NCBI RefSeq assembly: GCF_011059135.1
Contig: NZ_JAALGD010000002.1
Location: 310,001-374,000 of the forward strand
Origin: Brevibacillus sp. SYP-B805
GTDB lineage: Bacteria > Bacillota > Bacilli > Brevibacillales > Brevibacillaceae
Direction of reading: 5' to 3'
Length of the DNA stretch: 64,000 nt
Part shown: one piece after another, positions 52,490-60,283 of the stretch
Layout: each line of letters begins with the position of its first letter
Position numbering within the stretch: the first letter of the stretch is position 1
The notes under the pieces: generated by a model
What the model was told of the DNA's origin: nothing
Database searches by the model: none
What the model saw: the letters and a program-made list of their open reading frames with translations, nothing else
Program-made: the position numbers and the translations under genes

Positions 52490-53488
52490 TCAGCTCGTTG
52501 ACCGCACCCGGGCTGCAGGAAGCATCAGAAGGAAAAACCCCGCAATGGCGATGACCCCTGCGACACCGAACGGCGCCTTGGGAAAAACGGCGCTCCCGAT
52601 GATCCCGGACAAAATGGGAGCGATCGCCGCCCCCATCCAGCGGACGAAATTATAGACACCTGAGGTGATGCCTCGCGGGTAAGGGGATACCTCCATCACA
52701 TGGCTGGTAAACAGCGCGTTGTTCAAGCCCGAAACCAGTCCGGACAGGATAATCAGCGCAACCTGCAGCCACAACGCCTGAACGGTGAACAGCAGGAAAA
52801 GCAGCAGGGCAAAGGCAAGCAATCCGAAACGGAGCAGTTTGTCCGGCGCCCATTGATGTTCCAGCTTGTGGGAGAGGACAGCGGAACCATAGGCGAGGCA
52901 GAGGCCCCACCCGAAAAAAATAAAGCCGAGATGGATGGCAGACATCTTCAGCACCAGCGGCGAATAGGCCAACACCGTAAAGAAGCCGTAGTAATACAGC
53001 ATCCCCGCGAGGGCCCCCTGCAAAAACGGCCGATGGGCGAACAAATGGCCCATTTCCTTTAGGCCGGCAGCCTTCCGCGCCTGCTTGTTCACAGGTTCCT
53101 TGACGAAAAACATCACCAGGAAAAAGGCCGTGAAAATCAGCAAGCCCGTCGCATAGAAGGGATAGCGCCACGTGAACCCGCCGAGGACTCCGCCCAGCAG
53201 CGGCCCGCCGGCCATCCCCAGTCCGATCGCCGCTTCATACAGGCCTACCGCCGTGCTGACCTGATCGGACAGCGCAATCAGCAGGGTCATGGCCGTCGCA
53301 AAAAACAGCGAGTTCCCCAATCCCCAACCGGCCCGAAAGATGGACAGCTGGGAGATGGTATCCGAAAAACCGCACAGCAGCGCAAAGACCGCTACAAGCC
53401 CCAGCCCGACCACCATCGATCGTTTGTCGCCCAAGCGGCCCGCCAAAAGCCCGGCGGGAAGCATCATGACGGCCATGGTCACATCCAT
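52490..53488 (-). CDS. MFS transporter lacking the first helix (5'-truncated, possible pseudogene)
   Basis: A 332-residue open frame that starts inside the second helix of a major facilitator: MDVTMAVMMLPAGLLAGRLG with motif A GRLGDKRS at residue 16. About eleven helices follow (normal 12, about 390-400 residues). Upstream, the same frame meets a stop near 53505 and no helix 1 is visible in any frame. Only a GGAG three bases before the ATG could serve as ribosome binding site. It therefore looks like the remains of a drug-efflux-type transporter left after a deletion, unless a short form is functional. Confidence 0.6.
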   Translation of the reverse strand: MDVTMAVMMLPAGLLAGRLGDKRSMVVGLGLVAVFALLCGFSDTISQLSIFRAGWGLGNSLFFATAMTLLIALSDQVSTAVGLYEAAIGLGMAGGPLLGGVLGGFTWRYPFYATGLLIFTAFFLVMFFVKEPVNKQARKAAGLKEMGHLFAHRPFLQGALAGMLYYYGFFTVLAYSPLVLKMSAIHLGFIFFGWGLCLAYGSAVLSHKLEHQWAPDKLLRFGLLAFALLLFLLFTVQALWLQVALIILSGLVSGLNNALFTSHVMEVSPYPRGITSGVYNFVRWMGAAIAPILSGIIGSAVFPKAPFGVAGVIAIAGFFLLMLPAARVRSTS

Positions 53489-53630
53489 CGGCTCCAGGCA
53501 GTTCGGCCGCTACATTCTGTTTCACCGAAAGCTGCGGCTGGAAAAAGAGGAGATTGCCTGGTGCCGGTGGGTTCTCGCGCTCCTGGAAAACGAACCGCTC
53601 GGCAGTAATGAAAACGGCCCGGCGCGATAG
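53489..53630 (+). other. Short coding-like segment, possible gene remnant
   Basis: On the plus strand the frame reads SIGSRQFGRYILFHRKLRLE then KEEIAWCRWVLALLENEP and stops within the next hairpin. Composition and helix-like periodicity look protein-coding, but it has no start of its own and its left end abuts the broken MFS gene. I do not recognise it. Confidence 0.3.
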
Positions 53631-53641
53631 CAGCGCCGGGC
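53610..53641 (-). terminator. Terminator of the glycosyltransferase gene
   Basis: GCCCGGCGC (53617-53625) pairs with GCGCCGGGC (53633-53641). The minus-strand tail is CGTTTTC. It lies directly after the glycosyltransferase stop. Confidence 0.65.
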
Positions 53642-53646
53642 TCCTT

Positions 53647-55026
53647 TCACATATTTCCGTTCTTTGGTTGGGCGGTCAGCTCGTCCAGCAGGGACGCCAG
53701 CTGGCGCGCCTGTTCCCTGCGTTCATACGGCTTCACCCGCTCGAAAAAGTCGGCGTCACGGCTGGCATCATCCGCCTGCCCCTCTTCTCTGCCCGCTTTC
53801 CATTCGCGGTAAAGCCGCAGGAACGCTCCCTTGATCGCATCCTTGTCGGTCGGATCCGCCACCTGACCCAACCGGAAGCGCTGGATAATCTCGGTCGCTT
53901 CCCCTGCCATGTTGAGCGCCAGGATCGGCTTGCCGATGCCCATGTATTCATACAGTTTCCCCGGAATATACGCCCCTGCGTCGGGAGAGACGTCCCCGAT
54001 CAGCAGTTGCACATCCGCGCTTTTCATCAGCCGCAGCGCTTCCTTGTGCGGCAGATTCCCCACGATGCGCACGATGTCGGACAAGCCCAATTCCCGCACG
54101 CAATCCGTATTTTCCGAATAACCGGGATAATCAAAGACACCCGCAAAACTGAGCAGCAGATCGTCCCTCTCCACCATCCCCTCATCGATCAGCTCCCGGA
54201 TGGCCCTAAGCAGCAGACGGGGATTCCGCTTCTGGTACAAAATCCCGGCATAGACGGCATGAAATTTTCCTTCCTCCGCATACGCAGGCTCCAGATCCGC
54301 AAAATCGGCGCGGTCAAATCCGTTGTAGATCAGTTCCAGGCGGCGGATGCGCTCGCCATATTTCCGTTTGAAGTTGGCGGCAAAGGTGGCGGTCACGGTC
54401 GTAATGGCGTCCGCCTCCGTCATCACCCGCTCCTCCAGCCGCTCCTCCAGCCGCTCCCGCCACGCAATGCCGGTGCGGTGCATGTTCTGCGTCCAGGGAT
54501 CCCGGAAGTCGGCAATCCAGCGGCAGCCAAACTCTTTGGCAAGCCTGCCCGCCACCAGATGATTGGTGACAGGCCCCGACGTGGAAAAGATGGCGTCGAT
54601 GCGATGGCTGCGCATGATTTCCCGCCCTTTTTTCAGGGCTTGCGGGTACCAGAGAATCTGATCGTCCGGGATCAACAGGTACGGCTTCACTTTTTTCAGC
54701 CCGTTGATCACCATTCGCTTCATCCGGGCGGCGAGGGATGGCCGCCCCGGCTCGCCCGGACTGCCTCCGCCCTGCGCGGCCGCTTTCGGGGCAGGGACGG
54801 GAAGCAGGGAGAACTCCTTGGCCCGATGAATGACGACCTCATCCGGCACCTGGGCCAGCAGCGTGTGATCCAGGGTGGCGTGGTACGACGGATCGGCCGT
54901 CAGCACGTGAACCCCCCAGCCGAAGTCGCCCAGATACCGGGCCATTTTCAGCGGGCGGGGAACGCCGCCTCCTCCGATGGGGGGGAATATATAGGCAATG
55001 ATCAGTACATTCCGCGTCTTTGTCAT
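53647..55026 (-). CDS. Glycosyltransferase family 4-like protein
   Basis: A 459-residue GT-B enzyme. The N-terminal acceptor domain begins VLIIAYIFPPIGGGGVPRPL KMARYL; the C-terminal nucleotide-sugar domain has LELIYNGFDRADF, RNPRLLLRAIRELIDEG, VRIVGNLPHKEAL and PGKLYEYMGIGKPILAL. A Gly/Pro/Ala-rich loop (PKAAAQGGGSPGEPG) sits near residue 80. It probably adds a sugar to a cytoplasmic lipid-linked precursor. ATG at 55026 follows GAAGGAATTAAC. Divergent from the next glycosyltransferase. Confidence 0.9.
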   Translation of the reverse strand: MTKTRNVLIIAYIFPPIGGGGVPRPLKMARYLGDFGWGVHVLTADPSYHATLDHTLLAQVPDEVVIHRAKEFSLLPVPAPKAAAQGGGSPGEPGRPSLAARMKRMVINGLKKVKPYLLIPDDQILWYPQALKKGREIMRSHRIDAIFSTSGPVTNHLVAGRLAKEFGCRWIADFRDPWTQNMHRTGIAWRERLEERLEERVMTEADAITTVTATFAANFKRKYGERIRRLELIYNGFDRADFADLEPAYAEEGKFHAVYAGILYQKRNPRLLLRAIRELIDEGMVERDDLLLSFAGVFDYPGYSENTDCVRELGLSDIVRIVGNLPHKEALRLMKSADVQLLIGDVSPDAGAYIPGKLYEYMGIGKPILALNMAGEATEIIQRFRLGQVADPTDKDAIKGAFLRLYREWKAGREEGQADDASRDADFFERVKPYERREQARQLASLLDELTAQPKNGNM

Positions 55027-55085
55027 GTTAATTCCTTCCTCGTCGTGCAAACTTCATTGTTAACCATACCACAAGTCCCGTGTTA

Positions 55086-55114
55086 TTGCGAATCCATGAG
55101 CCATCTGCTATAGT
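55086..55114 (+). promoter_or_regulatory. Sigma-A promoter of the glycosyltransferase-dppA unit
   Basis: TTGCGA (55086-55091), 17-base spacer, TATAGT (55109-55114). Confidence 0.65.
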
Positions 55115-55150
55115 GAAAATGGCTTGTTGGAAAGGTTCGGGTGGATCAAC

Positions 55151-56329
55151 ATGAAGAAATTACGCATCCTCCACGTGATCGGCGGAGGAGAATTCGGCGG
55201 CGCTGAACAGCATATCCTCAACCTGCTTTCCTCCTTTCCGAAAGATGCGCTGGAGGTGGGGGTCGTCTGTTTTTATGATTCGGCATTCGCCGCCCAGCTG
55301 CGCAAAGCGGGGATTCCTGTTGCGGCGTTGACCCGCTACGGCCGGTTTGACCTGCGTCTGGTCAGCGGACTGAGACGGACATTTCAGGAATATCAGCCTG
55401 ACATCATACATACCCACGGCGTGAAAGCCAACTTTTTCTCCCGCCTGGCCGCCCGCGGCATCTGCCGCACATTGCTCACGACCGTGCACAGCAACCTGCG
55501 TTACGATTATGTCAATCCGCTCGCTTACCTGATTGTCTCGCTGATGGAGCGGAGCACGCGCCGCTTGAACAACCATTACATTGCCGTAAGCGATGCGATC
55601 GGCGAGATCCTGCGAAAAGAAGGCGTTCCTCCCCAGGCGATCAGCCTGATTTACAACGGCATTGACATGGGGCCGTTCCGCCAGAGGGAGAGAAGGGCGG
55701 ACGACCGCTCGCGCCTTTTCGCGGAATGGGGAATCGATCCCGACGCCTTCGTGTTCGGCTCGGTCGCCAGGCTGGTCCCTGTCAAAGGGCTCTCTTTTTT
55801 GCTTCAGGCGTTCGCGCTGTTCCTTCAGGAAAATACGTCCCGCCCTTACCGCCTGGTGCTCGTGGGGGACGGTCCCGAAAGAATGACCCTGCAGCAACAG
55901 GCGGAGGAGCTTGGCATCTTGCCGCTGGTCACCTTTGCCGGGTTCCGCCGCGACATCCCGACGTGTCTGCATGCTTTTGATGCATTTGTCCATTCTTCCC
56001 TGTATGAAGGGCTGGGCTATACGATCATCGAGGCGATGGCGTCGGAGATCCCGGTGGTCGCCACCAATGCGGGCGGCGTGAAAGAATTGGTCAAGCCGGA
56101 AGAGACCGGCCTGCTTGTCGAGCCCGGCAATGCGCGGGCATTGGCGGATGCGATGCACAGGCTCGCCGCCGATGCGGACCTGCGCACCCGCTTGACCGCA
56201 CAAGCCCTGCAGTTGGTGGAACGGACGTTTACCATCGAGCAGATGGCGGATCGGACGCTCGCCTTGTACCACGCTCTTTTGCGCGACATGCCAACGAAAC
56301 AAGAGGCAACCAGCACCGGCTCCCCGTGA
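55151..56329 (+). CDS. Glycosyltransferase family 4 protein
   Basis: A 392-residue GT-B enzyme beginning LRILHVIGGGEFGGAEQHIL with HTHGVKANFFSRLAARG, SLIYNGIDMGPF, FGSVARLVPVKGLSFLLQAF and the EX7E-type region HSSLYEGLGYTIIEAMASEI PVVATNAGG. It likely builds a surface glycan. ATG at 55151 has GGGTGG upstream; TTG 55124 is an alternative. dppA follows 30 bases after its stop, so the two may be co-transcribed. Confidence 0.9.
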   Translation: MKKLRILHVIGGGEFGGAEQHILNLLSSFPKDALEVGVVCFYDSAFAAQLRKAGIPVAALTRYGRFDLRLVSGLRRTFQEYQPDIIHTHGVKANFFSRLAARGICRTLLTTVHSNLRYDYVNPLAYLIVSLMERSTRRLNNHYIAVSDAIGEILRKEGVPPQAISLIYNGIDMGPFRQRERRADDRSRLFAEWGIDPDAFVFGSVARLVPVKGLSFLLQAFALFLQENTSRPYRLVLVGDGPERMTLQQQAEELGILPLVTFAGFRRDIPTCLHAFDAFVHSSLYEGLGYTIIEAMASEIPVVATNAGGVKELVKPEETGLLVEPGNARALADAMHRLAADADLRTRLTAQALQLVERTFTIEQMADRTLALYHALLRDMPTKQEATSTGSP

Positions 56330-56359
56330 TCCGGCGCTTTTATAAGGAGGTCGAAGGCA

Positions 56360-57184
56360 ATGAAACTGTTTATCTCCGCCGACATGGAAGGCTCCACCGG
56401 CATCATCGATCCCTCTTACTGCAATCCGGGAGCGAACAATTATGAGCGCGGTCGCCGCTTGATGACCGCCGATGTGAACGCGGTTGTGGAAGCGGCGCTG
56501 GCTGCGGGCGCGACCGAAATCGTGGTGGCGGACAGCCACCACAAGATGAACAACATTTTGATCGAAGAGCTGCATCCCGGCGCCACCCTCCTGTGCGGCT
56601 CCCCCCGCGACCATTCGATGATGCAGGGGCTCGACAGCACCTTTGACGCCGCCTTCTTTCTGGGGTACCATTCCCGCCACGGCATGCCGGGTGTGTTAAG
56701 CCACACCATGTCCGGCGCAATCAAGAACATGTACATCAACGGCCGGGTCGTCGGGGAATTTGGCTTCAATGCGATCTATGCCGGCCACTACGGCGTCCCG
56801 GTCTGCCTGGTTTCGGGAGACGATCAGATCGCGCAGGAAGCCAAGGAACTGATCCCTGCCATCTCCACAGCGGTCGTGAAAACGGCAACCTCCCGCACCT
56901 CCGCCATCTGTCTGCCGCCTGCCGCGAGCGCCAATCTCCTGCGCCAGGCGACCCAGCAGGCGCTTGCCCGCGTGCGGGAAATCAAGCCGCTGCAGGTAAG
57001 CCTGCCTCTCGAGCTTACCATCGAGTTCGCCCATACCGGCCAGGCGGAGATGGCGGCAATCATTCCCGGGGCCTCCCTCCGTCCGGGCACCACGGAAGTT
57101 ACCTGCCTGGTGGAAGACCCCCGCGAGATGTACAAGACCATGCGGGCGATGCTTAATCTTGCCGGAACCGCCGAATTTTTTTAA
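56360..57184 (+). CDS. dppA: D-aminopeptidase DppA (peptidase M55)
   Basis: A 274-residue zinc D-aminopeptidase. The residues known as zinc ligands in B. subtilis DppA are all present at the same positions: D8 and E10 (SADMEGSTGI), H60 (VADSHH), H104 (FLGYHSRHG) and E133 (VVGEFG), plus nucleophile H115 (VLSHTM). It releases D-amino acids such as D-Ala from peptides. AAGGAGG precedes the ATG. In B. subtilis it heads the dpp operon; here it lies about 47 kb from dppB, behind a glycosyltransferase. Confidence 0.95.
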   Translation: MKLFISADMEGSTGIIDPSYCNPGANNYERGRRLMTADVNAVVEAALAAGATEIVVADSHHKMNNILIEELHPGATLLCGSPRDHSMMQGLDSTFDAAFFLGYHSRHGMPGVLSHTMSGAIKNMYINGRVVGEFGFNAIYAGHYGVPVCLVSGDDQIAQEAKELIPAISTAVVKTATSRTSAICLPPAASANLLRQATQQALARVREIKPLQVSLPLELTIEFAHTGQAEMAAIIPGASLRPGTTEVTCLVEDPREMYKTMRAMLNLAGTAEFF

Positions 57185-57247
57185 ACAGCCAACCATTCAT
57201 GAAAAATCCGACGTGAATTGCACGCCTTATCGTAGACATTGGAGAAA

Positions 57248-57280
57248 CCCCCTATGGATAACCGATGTTACCATAGGGGG
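57248..57280. terminator. Bidirectional intrinsic terminator
   Basis: CCCCCTATGG (57248-57257) pairs perfectly with CCATAGGGGG (57271-57280). It separates the convergent dppA and GNAT genes; the plus tail is GCTGTTCCTTTT, the minus tail TTTCTCC. Confidence 0.8.
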
Positions 57281-57298
57281 GCTGTTCCTTTTACGATA

Positions 57299-57844
57299 TC
57301 ATTCATGAAATCTTCCCATCATTATGGTGTTGTAGTATTTACCGTCGGCAAGCTTTCTGTCGTTTTTTAATATCCCTTCGATTTCAAAGCCAAACCTTTT
57401 ATACAGGTTAATGGCTTTCTCGTTTGTTTCCAAAACACTCAAGGTCATTTTTTTAATGCCGTTGGAGTCAGCCCACGAAACGGATTCCTTTAACAGATTT
57501 TTCCCAATCCCATATCCCCAATAGTCTTTTAATACGCAGACACCAAACTCTACTTTATGCGAGAATCTGTTTAAATAAATTCCTTCGCATCTTGAAAACC
57601 CGACAATCCGATCATGAACGACAGCAACCAGAAACAAGTTTCTCGGTTTCTCCGCATCCATTTTGATCATCCGCTCAAATGCTGGTATATCGATGAACGC
57701 CTCCCCTTTTTCCCTGTCCAAATTTTCGGTCTCTCCATCAATCTGTACTCTTAATTCAGACAGTTCTTTTGCATCTTTTTCCATTGCAGATCTAATAGTA
57801 TAACTGATCCCATTTACACAAAATTCCCGTTTGTTGATGATCAT
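57299..57844 (-). CDS. GNAT family N-acetyltransferase, probably acquired
   Basis: A 181-residue acetyltransferase. The acetyl-CoA loop is VLKDYWGYGIGKNLLKESVS, followed by LSVLETNEKAINLYKRFGFE and KYYNTIMMGRFHE, as in RimI/PhnO-like and ribosomal-protein-alanine-type GNATs. ATG at 57844 follows GGAGGATATC. Codons are strongly A/T-ending, quite unlike the GC-rich neighbours on both sides. The substrate cannot be told. Confidence 0.85.
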   Translation of the reverse strand: MIINKREFCVNGISYTIRSAMEKDAKELSELRVQIDGETENLDREKGEAFIDIPAFERMIKMDAEKPRNLFLVAVVHDRIVGFSRCEGIYLNRFSHKVEFGVCVLKDYWGYGIGKNLLKESVSWADSNGIKKMTLSVLETNEKAINLYKRFGFEIEGILKNDRKLADGKYYNTIMMGRFHE

Positions 57845-57923
57845 GATATCCTCCATTCCTGTTCGGCGCCATCCTCCGCGGTGAAAAGCATGAACGTCTT
57901 GGGACAGGCAAGGGCATGCGAAT

Positions 57924-57968
57924 CAAAAAAATGGATAGAGCATCAGTTGTGTTCTGACCTCTATCCAT
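57924..57968 (-). terminator. Intrinsic terminator of the mutS2-to-dehydrogenase operon
   Basis: ATGGATAGAG (57931-57940) pairs with CTCTATCCAT (57959-57968), followed on the minus strand by TTTTTTGATT. Confidence 0.88.
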
Positions 57969-57977
57969 TCCTTTTGC

Positions 57978-59276
57978 TTAGATGCGCACCACGGTTACTT
58001 TCTCGTCCACATGGCGCGGAATGCGGTTTTTCGTATCAAAGAGAACAGGGGATTTGCCCATCTTTTCCACGAGCGACAGCCAGTCGGCGTCCACAAATTC
58101 CTGCTGCACAGCGGTCAGCAGGAGAGCGTCCGCTCCCCGTACCGCCTCTTCCAGCGAATCCACCTTGTGCTCATAGCGGCGGGGAACGGCCGGGTCATAC
58201 GACACCACGTCCGCGCCGCGCGCCTGCAGCTCCGCGACCAGCTGATGCACGGGGCTGACGCGGTCATCGTTGGAAAAATCCTTCATGGCCAGCCCGAGGA
58301 CTGCCACCCGGCTTCCGGCCAGCGGCTTGCCAACCTCCTGCAGCGCCTTCTCCAGCATGCCCGCGATTACCCGCGGCACGCCGTCGTTGATCTGCCGCGC
58401 CAGCTGCAGCAGGGGCAGCGGCACGCCAAGCTCGTTGGCTTTGGGCTGCAGGTAATGGAGGGCATTGGGCAGACAGAAGCCGCCAACTCCGGGACCGGGG
58501 GTGAGCAGATTGACACGGGTATGGGTGTTAGCCACTTTGATCAGCTCAAACGTATCGATCCCGAATGTTTCGGCAAAACGGGCAAACTCCTGCACCATGG
58601 CGATGTTGACATCGCGCTGGATATTTTCAATCACCTTGGCGGTTTCCACCACACGGATGTCGGACAGGGTAATCTCCGCTTCGCTGATAAACGACAGCAG
58701 CTCTTTCCCTTTCTCGGCGCTTGCCTCGTTGATTCCGCCAAGGACAAGCGGCATGCGGATAAATTCCTCGAAGGCACGCCCTTCCGCGATCCGCTCGGAG
58801 CAGTAGGTCAGGTAAAAATCGCTTCCGGCTGCAAGACCGCTTGCCTCTTCCAGGATGGGCTTCAGCACCTCTTCCGTCGTTCCCGGCACTACGGTGCTGC
58901 GGATCATGACCATATCTCCCTTTTTCAGCACTTTGCCGAGCGTCTGGGCGCAGCTTTTGAGCGGCCGCAGATCCGGATCGCCGTTATGCACGGGCAGGCC
59001 GACCGTCACGATATAGTTGCTCACCTCTCCGGCCGCTTCCTCGTAGGAAGTCGTGGCGCGGAAACGTCCCGCCGCAATCTGCTCCCGGAGGATTTCCGCC
59101 AGCGTTTTTCCCTGGTATGATTCTAAATGGTGCGAATGGCCGCTGTTGATCTCCTCCACGAGACCCGGCAGCGCATCCACACCGATCACGCGAGCCCCTT
59201 TCATGGCATAGGTTAACGCCAGCGGCAGTCCCACAAAACCGAGGCCTATGACGGCGACACTTACGGGTTGTGTCAT
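57978..59276 (-). CDS. Nucleotide-sugar dehydrogenase (UDP-ManNAc/UDP-Glc dehydrogenase family)
   Basis: A 432-residue enzyme. The NAD-binding start is VAVIGLGFVGLPLALTYAMK GARVIGVD; the catalytic Cys is in GGFCLPNAL, and RSTVVPGTTEEVL and LGLAMKDFSNDDRVSP are further family blocks. It oxidises the C6 of a UDP-hexose to a uronic acid. The length and order of motifs fit the WecC-like UDP-ManNAc branch better than the UDP-Glc branch, but this is a judgement. ManNAcA-type sugars are common in pyruvylated SCWPs. ATG at 59276 follows GAGGAG. Confidence 0.88.
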   Translation of the reverse strand: MTQPVSVAVIGLGFVGLPLALTYAMKGARVIGVDALPGLVEEINSGHSHHLESYQGKTLAEILREQIAAGRFRATTSYEEAAGEVSNYIVTVGLPVHNGDPDLRPLKSCAQTLGKVLKKGDMVMIRSTVVPGTTEEVLKPILEEASGLAAGSDFYLTYCSERIAEGRAFEEFIRMPLVLGGINEASAEKGKELLSFISEAEITLSDIRVVETAKVIENIQRDVNIAMVQEFARFAETFGIDTFELIKVANTHTRVNLLTPGPGVGGFCLPNALHYLQPKANELGVPLPLLQLARQINDGVPRVIAGMLEKALQEVGKPLAGSRVAVLGLAMKDFSNDDRVSPVHQLVAELQARGADVVSYDPAVPRRYEHKVDSLEEAVRGADALLLTAVQQEFVDADWLSLVEKMGKSPVLFDTKNRIPRHVDEKVTVVRI

Positions 59277-59294
59277 CTGAATCTCCTCTTTCAC

Positions 59295-59456
59295 TTATTC
59301 TAGTCTGTTCCCTGCGCATTCAATGCCGCTGTTCATGGCAGGCAGGACGGCGGCTGGGGCGGCAGACGCCTTCGGCAGGAAGTAAAGCACATACACCACA
59401 CCTGCGGCAAAAAACAAGAGACAACACACAAGCAGCACCTTGTACAGCGTTTCCAA
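59295..59456 (-). CDS. Small membrane protein (53 residues)
   Basis: TTG at 59456 with GAGGGGG six bases upstream encodes LETLYKVLLVCCLLFFAAGV followed by VYVLYFLPKASAAPAAVLP and a short polar tail. One membrane helix near the N-terminus is clear. It ends 18 bases before the dehydrogenase start in the same direction. The frame is open further upstream, so the start is uncertain. Confidence 0.4.
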   Translation of the reverse strand: METLYKVLLVCCLLFFAAGVVYVLYFLPKASAAPAAVLPAMNSGIECAGNRLE

Positions 59457-59532
59457 GGTGATCCCCCTCTTCCTCGCCTGTCCCTGACGACAAGCCGGTA
59501 TCAACCAACTGTTAATTATAGCAATGGGCCTT

Positions 59533-59829
59533 TCATAAGTAAACGGTAAGGGGCCCCTGCACAAACACCTGACAGGCAAGACGGCACCCCTGCTGAACCG
59601 CCTGCTCCCCCAGCCGGTAGCGTTCCGTCCCGCTCGGCGGCGCCGCGGAGCCGTCGGGAATCTCCATCCGCAAGCGGCATGTGGCGCATTTTCCCGTGGT
59701 GCACATGAACGTTACGGGCAGGCTGGCTTCCACCATCGCCAGCAGCAGATTCTCCCCTGGCTTTACCTCCAGCTTCCTGCACTCGTTCCCCACCATCACG
59801 CTGACTGCAATCCGGCTGTCCGCCTCCAC
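59533..59829 (-). CDS. 2Fe-2S plant-type ferredoxin-like protein
   Basis: A 98-residue protein with the [2Fe-2S] motif FMCTTGKCATCRLRM (CX4CX2C pattern) and a fourth Cys in GCRLACQVFVQGP. It is a small electron carrier of the plant/adrenodoxin type. GTG at 59829 follows GAGAGG. It lies between yshE and the small membrane gene. Its electron partner is unknown; no reductase is next to it. Confidence 0.85.
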   Translation of the reverse strand: MEADSRIAVSVMVGNECRKLEVKPGENLLLAMVEASLPVTFMCTTGKCATCRLRMEIPDGSAAPPSGTERYRLGEQAVQQGCRLACQVFVQGPLTVYL

Positions 59830-59853
59830 GATATCCTCTCCCCGCCTGAGCGT

Positions 59854-60264
59854 CTATAACGACAAACTGGCCCCGATCACATAGGAAAAACCGATCGAGA
59901 TCACCATGGCTATCAGGCCGACAGCCCGATTATCCCGGGCGATCTCCTCATCCACCCGAAAGCTTGGTGTCATGAATTCAAAAATGAAATAGCTGATCAG
60001 GAGCAGGAGAAAGCCGAACGATCCCCAGATCAGCGACCGTCCGATGCTGTCGTGATGCTCGATGGAAAAGCGGAACACGTTGGCTACGCCGAATATTTTG
60101 CCGCCCGTCGCCATGGCTACGGCCAGATTGCCGTTCTTGATCTCCTCCATCACATTGTAGCGGGTAACCAGCTCAAAAACCGTGAGAAACAGGATCATCG
60201 CAAGTCCCGTCACCGCATAGTAAGCGGTCGTCGCGATATATGGATTGCTCAACAGGCTGGCCAT
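59854..60264 (-). CDS. yshE: DUF350 family membrane protein (YshE-like)
   Basis: A 136-residue protein with four predicted helices: YAVTGLAMILFLTVFELVTR, NLAVAMATGGKIFGVANVF, SFGFLLLLISYFIFEFMTPS and VGLIAMVISIGFSYVIGASL. The NGNLAVAMATGG segment is the DUF350 hallmark. It lies 20 bases after mutS2, as yshE does beside mutSB in B. subtilis. Function unknown. Confidence 0.8.
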   Translation of the reverse strand: MASLLSNPYIATTAYYAVTGLAMILFLTVFELVTRYNVMEEIKNGNLAVAMATGGKIFGVANVFRFSIEHHDSIGRSLIWGSFGFLLLLISYFIFEFMTPSFRVDEEIARDNRAVGLIAMVISIGFSYVIGASLSL

Positions 60265-60283
60265 ACCTCTGCCTCCCCCGCAG

